A stretch of 64,000 bases of DNA from NCBI GenBank assembly GCA_022825135.1, contig JAJDYN010000012.1:62001-126000 (forward strand). The letters are read 5' to 3'. Position 1 is the first letter of the stretch; every line of letters begins with the position of its first letter. The translations under genes and the position numbers were made by a program. Source of the DNA: Gemmatimonadota bacterium (lineage in GTDB: Bacteria > Gemmatimonadota > Gemmatimonadetes > Longimicrobiales > Gaopeijiaceae). Below are positions 50,552-60,021 of this stretch, one piece after another. Under the pieces are notes generated by a model, which saw nothing but the letters and a program-made list of their open reading frames with translations, was not told the DNA's origin and made no database searches.

Positions 50552-51574
50552 ATGGAGCAGGTTTCTCTGAACCAGATGCTTGAGGCCGGGGTCCACTTCG
50601 GACACCAGACGCGCCGATGGAACCCCAAGATGCGCCGCTTCATATTCACGGAGCGGAACGGCATCCATATCATCGACCTGCGCAAGACCTTCGATCGGCT
50701 GATCGCGGCCCGGAAGATCGTACGCCAACTGGTGCTCGCGGGCGAACGCCTCCTGTTCGTGTGCACCAAGCCACAGTTGCGCGGGATCATTGAAGAGGAT
50801 GCCGCCCGGTCCCGCAGCCTGTTCGTGACGGAGCGCTGGCTGGGCGGCATGCTCACCAATTTCCAGACCATCCGTCGCCAGATCCGCCGCCTGAAGGAAC
50901 TGGAGCGGGGGCAGGAGGAGAACGCCTTCGAGTTCTACACGAAGAAGGAACGCCTTCTGCTGGAACGCGAGCGGCTGAAGTTGGAGAAATACTTTTCCGG
51001 GGTGAAGGACATGACCCGGCTGCCGGGCGCCATCTTCGTCATCGATGCCCGGCGCGAGGCGATCGCGGTGAGGGAAGCTCACCGGCTCGGCATCCCGATC
51101 ATCGCCATCACCGACACCAACGCCGATCCGGATCTCATCACCTACCCGATTCCGGGGAACGACGACGCGATACGCTCGGTCAGCCTGATCAGCGGCGCCA
51201 TCGCCGAGGCGATCCGCGAAGCCCGCAAGGAGGTGCCGGAAGAGGCGCTCCGACGGGTCGAGGATCTGGAGGCCACGACGTATTCGACGGAAACAGGCGA
51301 GAAGGCCGCCGCGGTGGAGGAGCATCCGCGCCGTCGAGCGCGCCGCCGGCCCCGCCCGGGTGTCATCGCGGAACGCCAGAAGGGCAGTGGTGCGGGGGAT
51401 TCGCCGAAGCGAGTCAGAAGGGCGCGCGTCCTGGTCAGGAAGCCGGGGCGCGATGCAGCCCAATCGGGTTCCAGCGAAGCGCCCGCTAAGCCGTCGGCCG
51501 GCCAGGATGCCGAACCGAAGCCGTCCCGGGTCCGGCGTGCGCCTCCCCAACCGGTAGCATCCCGGCCCAGCTGA
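50552..51574 (+). CDS. rpsB: 30S ribosomal protein S2 with long basic C-terminal extension
   Basis: [65 protein letters not shown]; about 100 aa Arg/Pro/Ala/Ser-rich tail. Confidence 0.95.
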   Translation: MEQVSLNQMLEAGVHFGHQTRRWNPKMRRFIFTERNGIHIIDLRKTFDRLIAARKIVRQLVLAGERLLFVCTKPQLRGIIEEDAARSRSLFVTERWLGGMLTNFQTIRRQIRRLKELERGQEENAFEFYTKKERLLLERERLKLEKYFSGVKDMTRLPGAIFVIDARREAIAVREAHRLGIPIIAITDTNADPDLITYPIPGNDDAIRSVSLISGAIAEAIREARKEVPEEALRRVEDLEATTYSTETGEKAAAVEEHPRRRARRRPRPGVIAERQKGSGAGDSPKRVRRARVLVRKPGRDAAQSGSSEAPAKPSAGQDAEPKPSRVRRAPPQPVASRPS

Positions 51575-51685
51575 TCCTCCTGCCGGCGAATGCCGGGACA
51601 GGGAAGTGCGGACGAGGGTCGCGGGAAGGCGTGACCGGATCCCGCGCCCCGGAACCTCGAAACGACCACCAGGCGGATACTCCAC

Positions 51686-52285
51686 ATGACGATTCCCGCA
51701 AAGATGGTGAAGGCCCTGCGCGACCGTACCGGCGGGGGCATGATGGATTGCAAGCGCGCCCTTGAAGAGACCGGCGGGGACCTCGAGGCCGCGGTCGATC
51801 TCCTCCGCGCCAGGGGTGCGGCGAAGGTCTCCAAGCGAGCGGGCAGAGATGTGAACCAGGGCACCATCGGCAGCTACGTCCACTTCGACCGAAGGGTGGG
51901 CGTCATCGTCGAGGTCAACTGCGAGACGGACTTCGTCGCCAACACGGACGACTTCCGGGCGCTGGCCAAGGACATCGCCCTGCATATCGCCTCCGAGGAC
52001 CCGATTGCCGTGCGCGCGGAGGAGCTGCCGCAGGAGGTGGTCGAGCGTGAAAAGGCGATCTACCGGGAGCAGGTGCGCGCCCAGGGGAAGCCGGAGCGCA
52101 TTCAGGACATGATCGTCCAGGGAAAACTGAAGGCCTTCTACAAGGATCAGGTGCTGCTGGAGCAGCCCTTCATCAAGGACACGGCCCGGACCATCGGCGA
52201 GCTCGTGACAGAAGTCTCCGCGAAAACCGGCGAGAAGATCGAAGTCGCCCGCTTTTCCAGGTTCGCGGTCGGGCAGCGCGGCTGA
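51686..52285 (+). CDS. tsf: Elongation factor Ts (short form)
   Basis: VKALRDRTGGGMMDCKRALEETGGDLEAAVDLLR...VNCETDFVAN. Confidence 0.96.
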   Translation: MTIPAKMVKALRDRTGGGMMDCKRALEETGGDLEAAVDLLRARGAAKVSKRAGRDVNQGTIGSYVHFDRRVGVIVEVNCETDFVANTDDFRALAKDIALHIASEDPIAVRAEELPQEVVEREKAIYREQVRAQGKPERIQDMIVQGKLKAFYKDQVLLEQPFIKDTARTIGELVTEVSAKTGEKIEVARFSRFAVGQRG

Positions 52286-52305
52286 CGGCGCACGCCCGCC
52301 GGACG

Positions 52306-53028
52306 ATGAGCGGCTCGCCGGAGTTCCGATACTCGCGGGTTCTCCTGAAGCTGTCCGGCGAAGCTCTAGCGGGAGAGGAAGGATTCGGCATCTCTCCGCC
52401 GGTCGTGGACCGCCTCACCGACGAGATCGGGACGCTCGCCGAACTGGGCGTGGCCCTCGGCATCGTCATCGGGGGCGGCAACATCATGCGCGGGGCGCTG
52501 GCCAGCCGTCAGGGCATGGACCGCGTCACGGCCGACTACATGGGCATGCTCGCCACCGTCATCAACGCGTTGGCGCTTCAGGATCTGCTCGAGCGCAAGA
52601 GCGTCACCACGCGCGTGCTGACCGCCTTTAGAATGGAAAAGCTGGCGGAGCCGTACATCCGCCGCCGAGCGATCCGCCACCTGGAGAAGGGCAGGGTGGT
52701 CATTTTCGCCGGCGGCACGGGAAACCCATATTTTTCAACCGACACCGCGGCCGCCCTGCGGGCGATCGAGATGGAAGCCGACGTGATCATCAAGGCCACG
52801 AAGGTGGCGGGGATCTTTACCGCCGATCCTCTCCTGGATCCGACCGCACAGTTCATCCGGCGCATCAGTTTTCAGGAAGTGATCGCGCGGGAACTGGGCG
52901 TCATGGATGCCCCTGCGGTGTCGCTCTGCAAGGACAACAAACTGCCCATCATCGTCCTCAACCTCGGCGAGAGAGGAGCGGTCGGGGCAGCCATCAGGGG
53001 GGAGCGCATAGGCACGTTGGTATCCTGA
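52306..53028 (+). CDS. pyrH: Uridylate kinase
   Basis: [47 protein letters not shown]. Confidence 0.96.
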   Translation: MSGSPEFRYSRVLLKLSGEALAGEEGFGISPPVVDRLTDEIGTLAELGVALGIVIGGGNIMRGALASRQGMDRVTADYMGMLATVINALALQDLLERKSVTTRVLTAFRMEKLAEPYIRRRAIRHLEKGRVVIFAGGTGNPYFSTDTAAALRAIEMEADVIIKATKVAGIFTADPLLDPTAQFIRRISFQEVIARELGVMDAPAVSLCKDNKLPIIVLNLGERGAVGAAIRGERIGTLVS

Positions 53029-53078
53029 AAGGGGTATCTGCTCTCCGATTCGGTACCACACGCGCGCGGGAGGCTGTC

Positions 53079-53630
53079 ATGGGACTCATGGAAGAACTCA
53101 CGGAGCGCATGGATGCCGCGCTCGATGCTGCCCGTCGCGAGTTCGCCACCGTTCGAACCGGCAAGGCGACCCCGGCTCTGCTGGACAGCGTCCGGGTCGA
53201 CGCCTACGGGGCCAGCATGCCCCTGAACCAACTCGCGACGGTGGTCGCGACCGACGCGAGCCTGCTCGTGGTGCAACCATACGACAAGTCGGTGATGTCT
53301 TCCGTCGAGAAGGCGATCATGTCCGCCAACCTCGGGCTCAATCCCTCCAGCGACGGCAACCTCATACGTGTGCCGATTCCTCCGCTAACCGAGGAACGAC
53401 GGCGGGAATACGTGCGCATCGTCCACAAGATGTCGGAGAATACCCGGGTCTCGATCCGCCACGCGCGGCGCGCGGGCAACGGCGAGGTGAAGCGTCGCAT
53501 CCGGGAGCACGAGATCAGCGAGGACGAGGGTCATCAGCTGATGGGCCGGATTCAGAAGCTCACCGACCGCTACGTGGCCTCGCTGGACGAGCTCATGAAG
53601 GCCAAGGAGGGGGAGGTCATGGCCATCTAG
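53079..53630 (+). CDS. frr: Ribosome recycling factor
   Basis: FATVRTGKATPALLDSVRVDAYGASMPLNQLA; PLTEERRREYVRIVHKMSENTRVSIRHARR. Confidence 0.96.
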   Translation: MGLMEELTERMDAALDAARREFATVRTGKATPALLDSVRVDAYGASMPLNQLATVVATDASLLVVQPYDKSVMSSVEKAIMSANLGLNPSSDGNLIRVPIPPLTEERRREYVRIVHKMSENTRVSIRHARRAGNGEVKRRIREHEISEDEGHQLMGRIQKLTDRYVASLDELMKAKEGEVMAI

Positions 53631-53632
53631 CC

Positions 53633-54379
53633 ATGATGAGGTCCAACCTGCCGGCCCGGATTGACATGAGCGGGCCCATGCCGCGTCACGTAGCCGTCAT
53701 CATGGACGGCAACGGGCGCTGGGCCCGGCGGCAGGGCCTGCCCCGCAAGACGGGGCACGAGGCCGGCATGAACGCTGTACGCAGGACCATCGAGGCTTCG
53801 GTCGACGCAGGCATCGAGATCCTCACCCTCTTTGCGTTTTCCACCGACAACTGGAATCGTCCGTCGGAGGAGGTTTCGGCTCTGATGTCGCTCCTGAAGG
53901 CGTATGCGGAGCGGGAGCGCTCGGAGCTGGTTGAGAAGGGTGTCGAGGTACGCGTGCTCGGGACCCTGGCCAGAATGCAGCCTTCCGCGCGCGAGGCCGT
54001 GGAACGCATCATGCGGGAAACGGAGGGCGGAACGACGCTCAGGCTCAATCTGATGATCTCCTACAGCGGAAGAGAAGACATGCTTACCGCGGTTCGTCGT
54101 CTGGCAGCGCGTGTCGAAGCCGGAGAACTGGACCCGGACGAGATCGACGAGGCGTGCCTGGAGCGGGCGCTGCTGACGAGCGGCATCCCCGATCCCGACC
54201 TTCTGATCAGGACTTCCGGAGAATGCAGGATCTCCAACTTCATGCTGTGGCAGATAGCGTACTCGGAGATCCACATCACCCCCGTGCTGTGGCCCGATTT
54301 CTCCAGGGAAGACTTCCTCGCGGCCGTCCTGGACTACCAGCGCCGTGATCGCCGCTACGGCCGGATCACTTCCGCCTGA
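53633..54379 (+). CDS. uppS: Isoprenyl transferase (undecaprenyl diphosphate synthase)
   Basis: HVAVIMDGNGRWARRQGLPRKTGHEAGMNAVRR; LLIRTSGECRISNFMLWQIAYSEIHITPVLWPDF. Confidence 0.96.
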   Translation: MMRSNLPARIDMSGPMPRHVAVIMDGNGRWARRQGLPRKTGHEAGMNAVRRTIEASVDAGIEILTLFAFSTDNWNRPSEEVSALMSLLKAYAERERSELVEKGVEVRVLGTLARMQPSAREAVERIMRETEGGTTLRLNLMISYSGREDMLTAVRRLAARVEAGELDPDEIDEACLERALLTSGIPDPDLLIRTSGECRISNFMLWQIAYSEIHITPVLWPDFSREDFLAAVLDYQRRDRRYGRITSA

Positions 54380-55263
54380 TGGCGATGGCCGACCTTTCGC
54401 GCCGCGCGGCCGTGGCGGTGGTCGCTCTGCTCGTCGTCCTTCCGGTCGTCTACCGCGGCGGCTGGCTGATGGGTGCGCTTGCGGCGGCGCTGGCCATGCT
54501 GGCCACCCGCGAGTTCTGCCTGCTGGCTCGGCGGACGGGTGTGCGGCCTTTCACCCGCACGGCCATGGCCATCACGGCGGCGCTCGTTCTGGCAGCGACG
54601 GCGGAGCCCTTCTTCACCGGTTTCGCCCCGCTCGCGCTGACGGTCGTCATGGGGGCCACCGTAATGCTCTTCGTCGCCGCGGTGCGCGCGCGCACCGCGA
54701 CGGACCAGCCGCTCGCGTCCGTCTGTTCGACGCTGACGGCGGCTGTGTATGTGGGAGGCGGGCTCTGTTTCGCAGTGCTGCTGCGCCACCTGCCGGACAC
54801 GGGAGTCGCCGTGAGAGCTGCCGGCCCGCTCGAAGGCCCCTTGCTGCTGCTCTTCCCGTTGGCGGTCACCTGGGCCGGAGACATCGCCGCCTACTTCGCG
54901 GGCAGCCTGTGGGGACATCGCCGCCTGTTTCCGGCCGTCAGCCCGGGCAAGACGCTGGAAGGCACCATCGCCGGGATTCTGGCTGCGGGCGCGGCGGGTC
55001 TGTTCTTCGCGATGGCCGCCGCCGAGCCGTTCGTTCTGCTGGGGGTCGGGCCAGGCTGGCTCGTCGGCATCGCGCTCCTGATCGGCGCGGGCGGACTGGC
55101 GGGCGATCTGGCCGTGTCGCTGCTCAAACGGGAAGCCGGCGTCAAGGACACGGGGTCGATGCTTCCCGGTCACGGCGGAATGCTCGACCGGCTCGATGCA
55201 GTGCTGGTGACGCTGCCGCTCGCCTACGCGGCGCTCCAGCTCGCGGGTTCGGTGTCGCCATGA
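54379..55263 (+). CDS. cdsA: Phosphatidate cytidylyltransferase
   Basis: WAGDIAAYFAGSLWGHRRLFPAVSPGKTLEGTIAG; LKREAGVKDTGSMLPGHGGMLDRLDAVL. Confidence 0.95.
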   Translation: MAMADLSRRAAVAVVALLVVLPVVYRGGWLMGALAAALAMLATREFCLLARRTGVRPFTRTAMAITAALVLAATAEPFFTGFAPLALTVVMGATVMLFVAAVRARTATDQPLASVCSTLTAAVYVGGGLCFAVLLRHLPDTGVAVRAAGPLEGPLLLLFPLAVTWAGDIAAYFAGSLWGHRRLFPAVSPGKTLEGTIAGILAAGAAGLFFAMAAAEPFVLLGVGPGWLVGIALLIGAGGLAGDLAVSLLKREAGVKDTGSMLPGHGGMLDRLDAVLVTLPLAYAALQLAGSVSP

Positions 55264-55300
55264 GCCGGGTGGCGGTTGCCCGCATTCAGGGGGCCGGGAC

Positions 55301-56449
55301 GTGATTCGGGTCGCAATCCTGGGATCCACGGGGTCGGTCGGGCGCAGCGCGCTCGAGGTAATGGGCCGGCATCCGGAGCGCTTCCGCGTGGTCGCGCTGG
55401 CCGCCAACCGCTCGGTCGCCGCGCTCCGCGAGCAGGCGGCGCTCCATCGGCCGCGCCGGGTGGTGGTCGCGGATCCCGGCGCCGGGAAGCTCGACCTCCC
55501 CGGCGTGTCGTGCGCCTACGGGCGTGAGGCTCTGATCGAGCTTGCGGGGAACAGCGGCGCGGATGTGGTCGTCAATGCCCTGGTGGGGGTCTCGGGTCTA
55601 GAGCCCACCCTCGCCGCACTGCGGGCCGGCAAGCGGCTCGCGCTGGCCAACAAGGAGTCGCTCGTGGCGGGAGGCGAGCTCGTCGACGAAACGGCGCGTT
55701 CGGGGGGCGGTGAGCTGGTGCCGGTCGACTCGGAACACAGCGCCATCCTCCAGTGTCTCGCCGGCAGCGACCCCGGGCATGTGGCCCGCATCGTGCTCAC
55801 CGCATCGGGGGGTCCCTTTCGCCGCTGGGACGCGTCCCGAATGGACGACATCACGCCGGCCGACGCGCTGCGACACCCCACCTGGAACATGGGTGCCAAG
55901 ATCACCATCGACTCGGCCACGCTCGCCAACAAGGCGCTGGAGGTCATCGAGGCGCATTTCCTGTATCGGATGGAGTATGATCGCATCGGTGTGGTCGTTC
56001 ATCCGCAATCCATCATCCATTCCTTCGTGGAGTTCACGGACGGGTCGGTCGTTGCGCAACTCGGCCTTCCCACCATGGAACTGCCCATCCTGTACGCGCT
56101 GACACACCCGCAGCGGATCGACGACGTCCGGCTGCGAACCTTCCGTCCTTCGCGCCTGTCGGATCTTACGTTCGAGGAACTGGACCGGGCCCGGTTCCCC
56201 CTGTTCGAACTGGGCGTGCAGGCGGGGCATGCCGGTGGGTGGGCGCCGACGGTCTTCAACGCGGCCAACGAGGTGGCGGTGCAGGCATTCCTCGAGGGCG
56301 TGCTATCCTTCGGGGCGATGGCGGAGGTGGTGGGTGCTGCGCTCGAGCGAACTCCTCCGGGAGGGATCAGGTCGGTCGAAGACGTGCTCGGCGTGGACGC
56401 CGAGACCCGGCACGTTACCCGGGAATCCATCGCGGCGCTGGTCGCGTAA
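55301..56449 (+). CDS. dxr: 1-deoxy-D-xylulose-5-phosphate reductoisomerase
   Basis: VAILGSTGSVGRSALEVMGRHPERF; LANKESLVAGGELV; VDSEHSAILQCL; PTWNMGAKITIDSATLANKALEVIEAH. Confidence 0.96.
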   Translation: MIRVAILGSTGSVGRSALEVMGRHPERFRVVALAANRSVAALREQAALHRPRRVVVADPGAGKLDLPGVSCAYGREALIELAGNSGADVVVNALVGVSGLEPTLAALRAGKRLALANKESLVAGGELVDETARSGGGELVPVDSEHSAILQCLAGSDPGHVARIVLTASGGPFRRWDASRMDDITPADALRHPTWNMGAKITIDSATLANKALEVIEAHFLYRMEYDRIGVVVHPQSIIHSFVEFTDGSVVAQLGLPTMELPILYALTHPQRIDDVRLRTFRPSRLSDLTFEELDRARFPLFELGVQAGHAGGWAPTVFNAANEVAVQAFLEGVLSFGAMAEVVGAALERTPPGGIRSVEDVLGVDAETRHVTRESIAALVA

Positions 56450-56488
56450 TGGCCCGCGGCTCATGAGCGGGCGCATACAGGGAGAGGG

Positions 56489-57847
56489 ATGATGGCGTTG
56501 CTTGCGACAATCGTTGTCCTTGGCGTTCTGATCCTCGTCCATGAACTTGGCCATTTCTGGGCGGCCAAGGCCGTGGGCGTGAAGGTCCTGCGCTTCTCCA
56601 TCGGGCTGGGACCGCGGGTTCTCGGTTTTCGCCGGGGCGATACCGAATACGTGATCTCGGCGATTCCGCTGGGCGGCTACGTCAAGATGAGCGGCATGGC
56701 CGATGAGGTCATGGACCAGGTGGAGGGGGGCGGCGGCGAGGCGCGGCGGGGGCCGGCTTCCACGGACTTCGACGGCAAGCCGGTGTGGGCGCGTGCGCTG
56801 GTGCTGTCGGCCGGCGTGATCATGAACATGATCTTCGCCTTCGCGGCGTATACCACCATCGCAGCGGGCTGGGGCAGGGTGGAGGCCGGCGAGACCCGCA
56901 TCGGCTACGTGGACATGGAACTGCTGCCCCCGGGCGCGGAACCGCTGGCGGGGCTTCCCGTGGGCGCGCGCGTCACGCGGGTGGGCGACCGCGATGTGGT
57001 CCACTGGGGGGATGTGCGTGAGGGATTCCTGTCCGCCCGGAGCGAGACCGTCACCGTGGAAACCGAATCCCCGCGCGTGACGGTATCGGTGCCGGCGCCC
57101 GGTGATCCGGCCGCTCGCGAGCGCCTGGCATTGGCTCTCGAATACTGGATCGAGGCCGTGGTGCTGGATGTCGAGCCCGGGATGCCCGCGGCGCGCGCGG
57201 GTGTGCAGCCGGGAGATCGCGTCCTCGCCGTCGACGGCGTCGCCGTGGAGAACTGGGCGCTGTTCCGGCGGGAGATCATGCGCCGTCCCGGTCGCACGGT
57301 CGACCTTCAGGTGGCGCGCGACGGCGCCCTGATGGAGATCGCGGTTCCGCTTGCCTCCCGTGAGGAAAGGGGGCCCGGCGGGGAGATGAGAACCATCGGT
57401 CAGGCCGGGATCCTGGCTCCGCAGGCAGAACCGGTGTACGTGCCCGTTCCCCTGACCCGGGCCGTGGTCATCGGATATCGGGACACCGTCGCCACGACCC
57501 GCATGATCCTCGGCTTCCTGGGCGATCTCGTCACCGGGAACGTCTCCCCGCGCAACGTCGGCAGCATCGTCACCATCGGAACCCTGTCGGGCCAGGCCGC
57601 GGAGGCGGGAATCCAGACCTTCCTGCGCTTCATGGCTCTGTTCTCCGTTAATCTGGCGATCCTGAACCTGCTTCCCATTCCGATACTGGACGGCGGACAT
57701 CTCGTCTTTCTCGGGATCGAGGCGGTCAGGGGCAGGGCGCTCAGCCTGGAACAGCGGCTGCGCTGGAGCCGGGTCGGCTTCCTGGTGCTCATGGGAATCA
57801 TGGTCTGGGCGCTGTCGAACGACATCCTGCGCGTGCTGGGGTTGTAA
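56489..57847 (+). CDS. rseP: RIP metalloprotease RseP (site-2 protease)
   Basis: LVHELGHFWAAKAVGVKVLRFSIGLGPRV (HExxH), PDZ domain, NLLPIPILDGGHLVF. Confidence 0.95.
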   Translation: MMALLATIVVLGVLILVHELGHFWAAKAVGVKVLRFSIGLGPRVLGFRRGDTEYVISAIPLGGYVKMSGMADEVMDQVEGGGGEARRGPASTDFDGKPVWARALVLSAGVIMNMIFAFAAYTTIAAGWGRVEAGETRIGYVDMELLPPGAEPLAGLPVGARVTRVGDRDVVHWGDVREGFLSARSETVTVETESPRVTVSVPAPGDPAARERLALALEYWIEAVVLDVEPGMPAARAGVQPGDRVLAVDGVAVENWALFRREIMRRPGRTVDLQVARDGALMEIAVPLASREERGPGGEMRTIGQAGILAPQAEPVYVPVPLTRAVVIGYRDTVATTRMILGFLGDLVTGNVSPRNVGSIVTIGTLSGQAAEAGIQTFLRFMALFSVNLAILNLLPIPILDGGHLVFLGIEAVRGRALSLEQRLRWSRVGFLVLMGIMVWALSNDILRVLGL

Positions 57848-57887
57848 CGCCGAACCGTCCCCGTACCGGGACGGGGAGAGGCGGCGT
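57847..57887. terminator. Candidate bidirectional terminator between convergent rseP and MBL-fold gene
   Basis: Nested inverted repeats ACGCCG (57847-57852)/CGGCGT (57882-57887) and CCGTCCC (57855-57861)/GGGACGG (57868-57874); fills the intergenic gap. Confidence 0.6.
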
Positions 57888-58708
57888 CAGAGAAACGACA
57901 GCTGCTCGGGACCGCGTTCCCGGCGGAGGGTGTCGACGCACAGCATCTCCGTAGGCTCCTCCTGCCGGGCCACGTCCAGAAACCCCCGGTACCCCGCTCT
58001 GGCCAGTGTCCGCGAGACGGTTTCGCGCGCCAGCTCGGGCGTGTTGCACTCCGCGGAGAGGTGGGCCAGCAGTATGCCGGCGAGGCGGGGATGGAGGAGA
58101 TCCAGGGCAAGACGGGCCGCCGCCCGGTTCGACAGGTGTCCGTGACTGGATGCGATGCGCGACTTGACGGCGGGGGGGTAGGCGCTCTGGTGGAGCAGCG
58201 TCTCGTCGTGATTGGCTTCCAGGACCAGGAAATCGCATCCCGCGAGCGCGTGGCGCACGATCGCCGTGGAACGTCCGAGGTCCGTGGCGAGACCGATGCG
58301 GGTACCCGATCCGACATCGACCAGGGCGATGGCCACCGGATCGGCCGCGTCGTGTACGGTCATGAACGGTTCCACGCGCAGGTCCTCGACGCCGAAGGCT
58401 CGCCCGGGCCGGTATTCCACAACCTGTTCCGACCCGCGGAACAGGCGGCCGCACGCCTTGCGGGTGGCCTCGGTGAGGCAGACGGGGATGCCGTGACGTC
58501 GCGCCAGCACCCCGCTTCCGCGGGTGTGATCCCCGTGCTCGTGCGTGAGGATGATGGCCGAGATCTCGCTCGCCTCGGCTCCGACCAGCCGCAGGCGGCG
58601 CTCAGTCTCGCGCGCGCTGAAACCGGCATCCACCAGCACGGCCGCACGCGCGGAGCGGACGAGAATCGAGTTGCCCCTGCTGCCGCTGCCCAGCACGCAG
58701 ATGTGCAC
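57887..58708 (-). CDS. MBL-fold metallo-hydrolase, YycJ/WalJ-like
   Basis: VLGSGSRGNSILVRSARAAVLVDAGFS; ILTHEHGDHTRG; LEANHDETLL; SHGHLSN. Confidence 0.9.
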   Translation of the reverse strand: MHICVLGSGSRGNSILVRSARAAVLVDAGFSARETERRLRLVGAEASEISAIILTHEHGDHTRGSGVLARRHGIPVCLTEATRKACGRLFRGSEQVVEYRPGRAFGVEDLRVEPFMTVHDAADPVAIALVDVGSGTRIGLATDLGRSTAIVRHALAGCDFLVLEANHDETLLHQSAYPPAVKSRIASSHGHLSNRAAARLALDLLHPRLAGILLAHLSAECNTPELARETVSRTLARAGYRGFLDVARQEEPTEMLCVDTLRRERGPEQLSFL

Positions 58709-58728
58709 GACCGTTTCGTGGCTCCCGG

Positions 58729-60021
58729 CTAGTCGGCGCCGGCCACGCTGAGCCAGGCACGCTCGAGAACGGCCCGCATCTCCGGCGTAAGCCGCACACC
58801 CCTGCGGCTCATCACTCGCTCCGCCGTGTCCAGGAAGCGGTGCAGCTCAAAGAGCGGCGCTTCGGGGGTCGCGCCCCATCGAAAGGGCGGGAGATAGCTC
58901 GTGGGGACGGCGGGGCCGAACAGGTTGCAGCCCGCCCCGATCACCGCGCCGGTGTTGAGGAGTGTTCCGATACCCGTCTTGACGTGGTCGCCCACGAGAC
59001 AGCCCAGCTTGGTCAGGCCGGTGGGCACGGCTCCGTCTCCGGTGCGGACCTTCACGTCGCGATAGTCGTTGCGAAGATCGCTGTTCGTGGTCATCGCGCC
59101 CAGGTTCACCCAGCGGCCGAGGTACGAGCGGCCCAGGAACCCGCCGTGGGCCTTGTTGTCGTAGCCGAGCAGGACGCTCTTCTCGATGTCGCCCCGGATT
59201 CTGCATCCCCGGCCTACGTAGGACGCGCATATCCTCCCGCCGAGGATCGTCGAGCCGGGTCCCACATACAACGGACCCTCCAGGCGGGCCGGTCCGCACA
59301 CGCGCACGCCCTCGCCGAGGACGATCGGCCCGGGGCCCGTATCCAGCAGCACGCCCGGGTCGACGGCGGCACCGGGGCCGAGGGTGAGGACACCGTCTCC
59401 GAGGAGGTGGGCGCCGGAGGGGAGTGAGGACCCTGAGGATGAGATCGCCGGGCCGCTCCCGCCCGCCCCCGTCCGTCGTTCCCCGGACCCGCTCGACGGC
59501 AGGGGCGCCGGAGGAGTGGGTATTCCGGCCTCGAGGTCTTCCCGCAGCTGCCCGGGTGTCCGCGCGACCAGCTCCCAGACGTGCTCCAGCACGAACCCGT
59601 CCAGCTCCAGTCCGGCTTCCGTCCGGGGCGCGGCAGCGGGATCCGCGATGTCACGCCGGTGGGGAAGCGGAGCGCCGGAAGGGAGGCTCCACCCGACCGT
59701 CGTGCCGTCGATGCGCAGCTCGGCAGGGACCGCAGGCAGTTGCCGCGGCGGGTTCCGCACCACGGCCCGGCTGGAAACCAGGATGCGGTGGACGCGGCGC
59801 CCCGGGTCGGAGTCCACAAGCGCCCCGGGCGATTCGTCTTCGCTGAAACCCGCGAGGCGGTCGGCCGCAAGATGACCGCCGTATTGCACGCCCCACGCGC
59901 GCGCTGCCCGCTCCCAGAGCCGTAGCGCGCCAAGGACCAGTTCGGCTGCGGGACGTGTCAGGGCAAACGGTTCCCAACGCCGGGCGCGGGCGTCGTCGAA
60001 CAGGTAGAGACGGATGCTCAC
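58729..60021 (-). CDS. Alternative GlmU-type sugar nucleotidyltransferase/acetyltransferase
   Basis: LYLFDDARARRWEPFALTRPAAELVLGALRLWER; C-terminal hexapeptide repeats; HFGxLxNxG-like region GRWVNLGAMTTNSDLRNDYRDVKV. Confidence 0.8.
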   Translation of the reverse strand: MSIRLYLFDDARARRWEPFALTRPAAELVLGALRLWERAARAWGVQYGGHLAADRLAGFSEDESPGALVDSDPGRRVHRILVSSRAVVRNPPRQLPAVPAELRIDGTTVGWSLPSGAPLPHRRDIADPAAAPRTEAGLELDGFVLEHVWELVARTPGQLREDLEAGIPTPPAPLPSSGSGERRTGAGGSGPAISSSGSSLPSGAHLLGDGVLTLGPGAAVDPGVLLDTGPGPIVLGEGVRVCGPARLEGPLYVGPGSTILGGRICASYVGRGCRIRGDIEKSVLLGYDNKAHGGFLGRSYLGRWVNLGAMTTNSDLRNDYRDVKVRTGDGAVPTGLTKLGCLVGDHVKTGIGTLLNTGAVIGAGCNLFGPAVPTSYLPPFRWGATPEAPLFELHRFLDTAERVMSRRGVRLTPEMRAVLERAWLSVAGAD

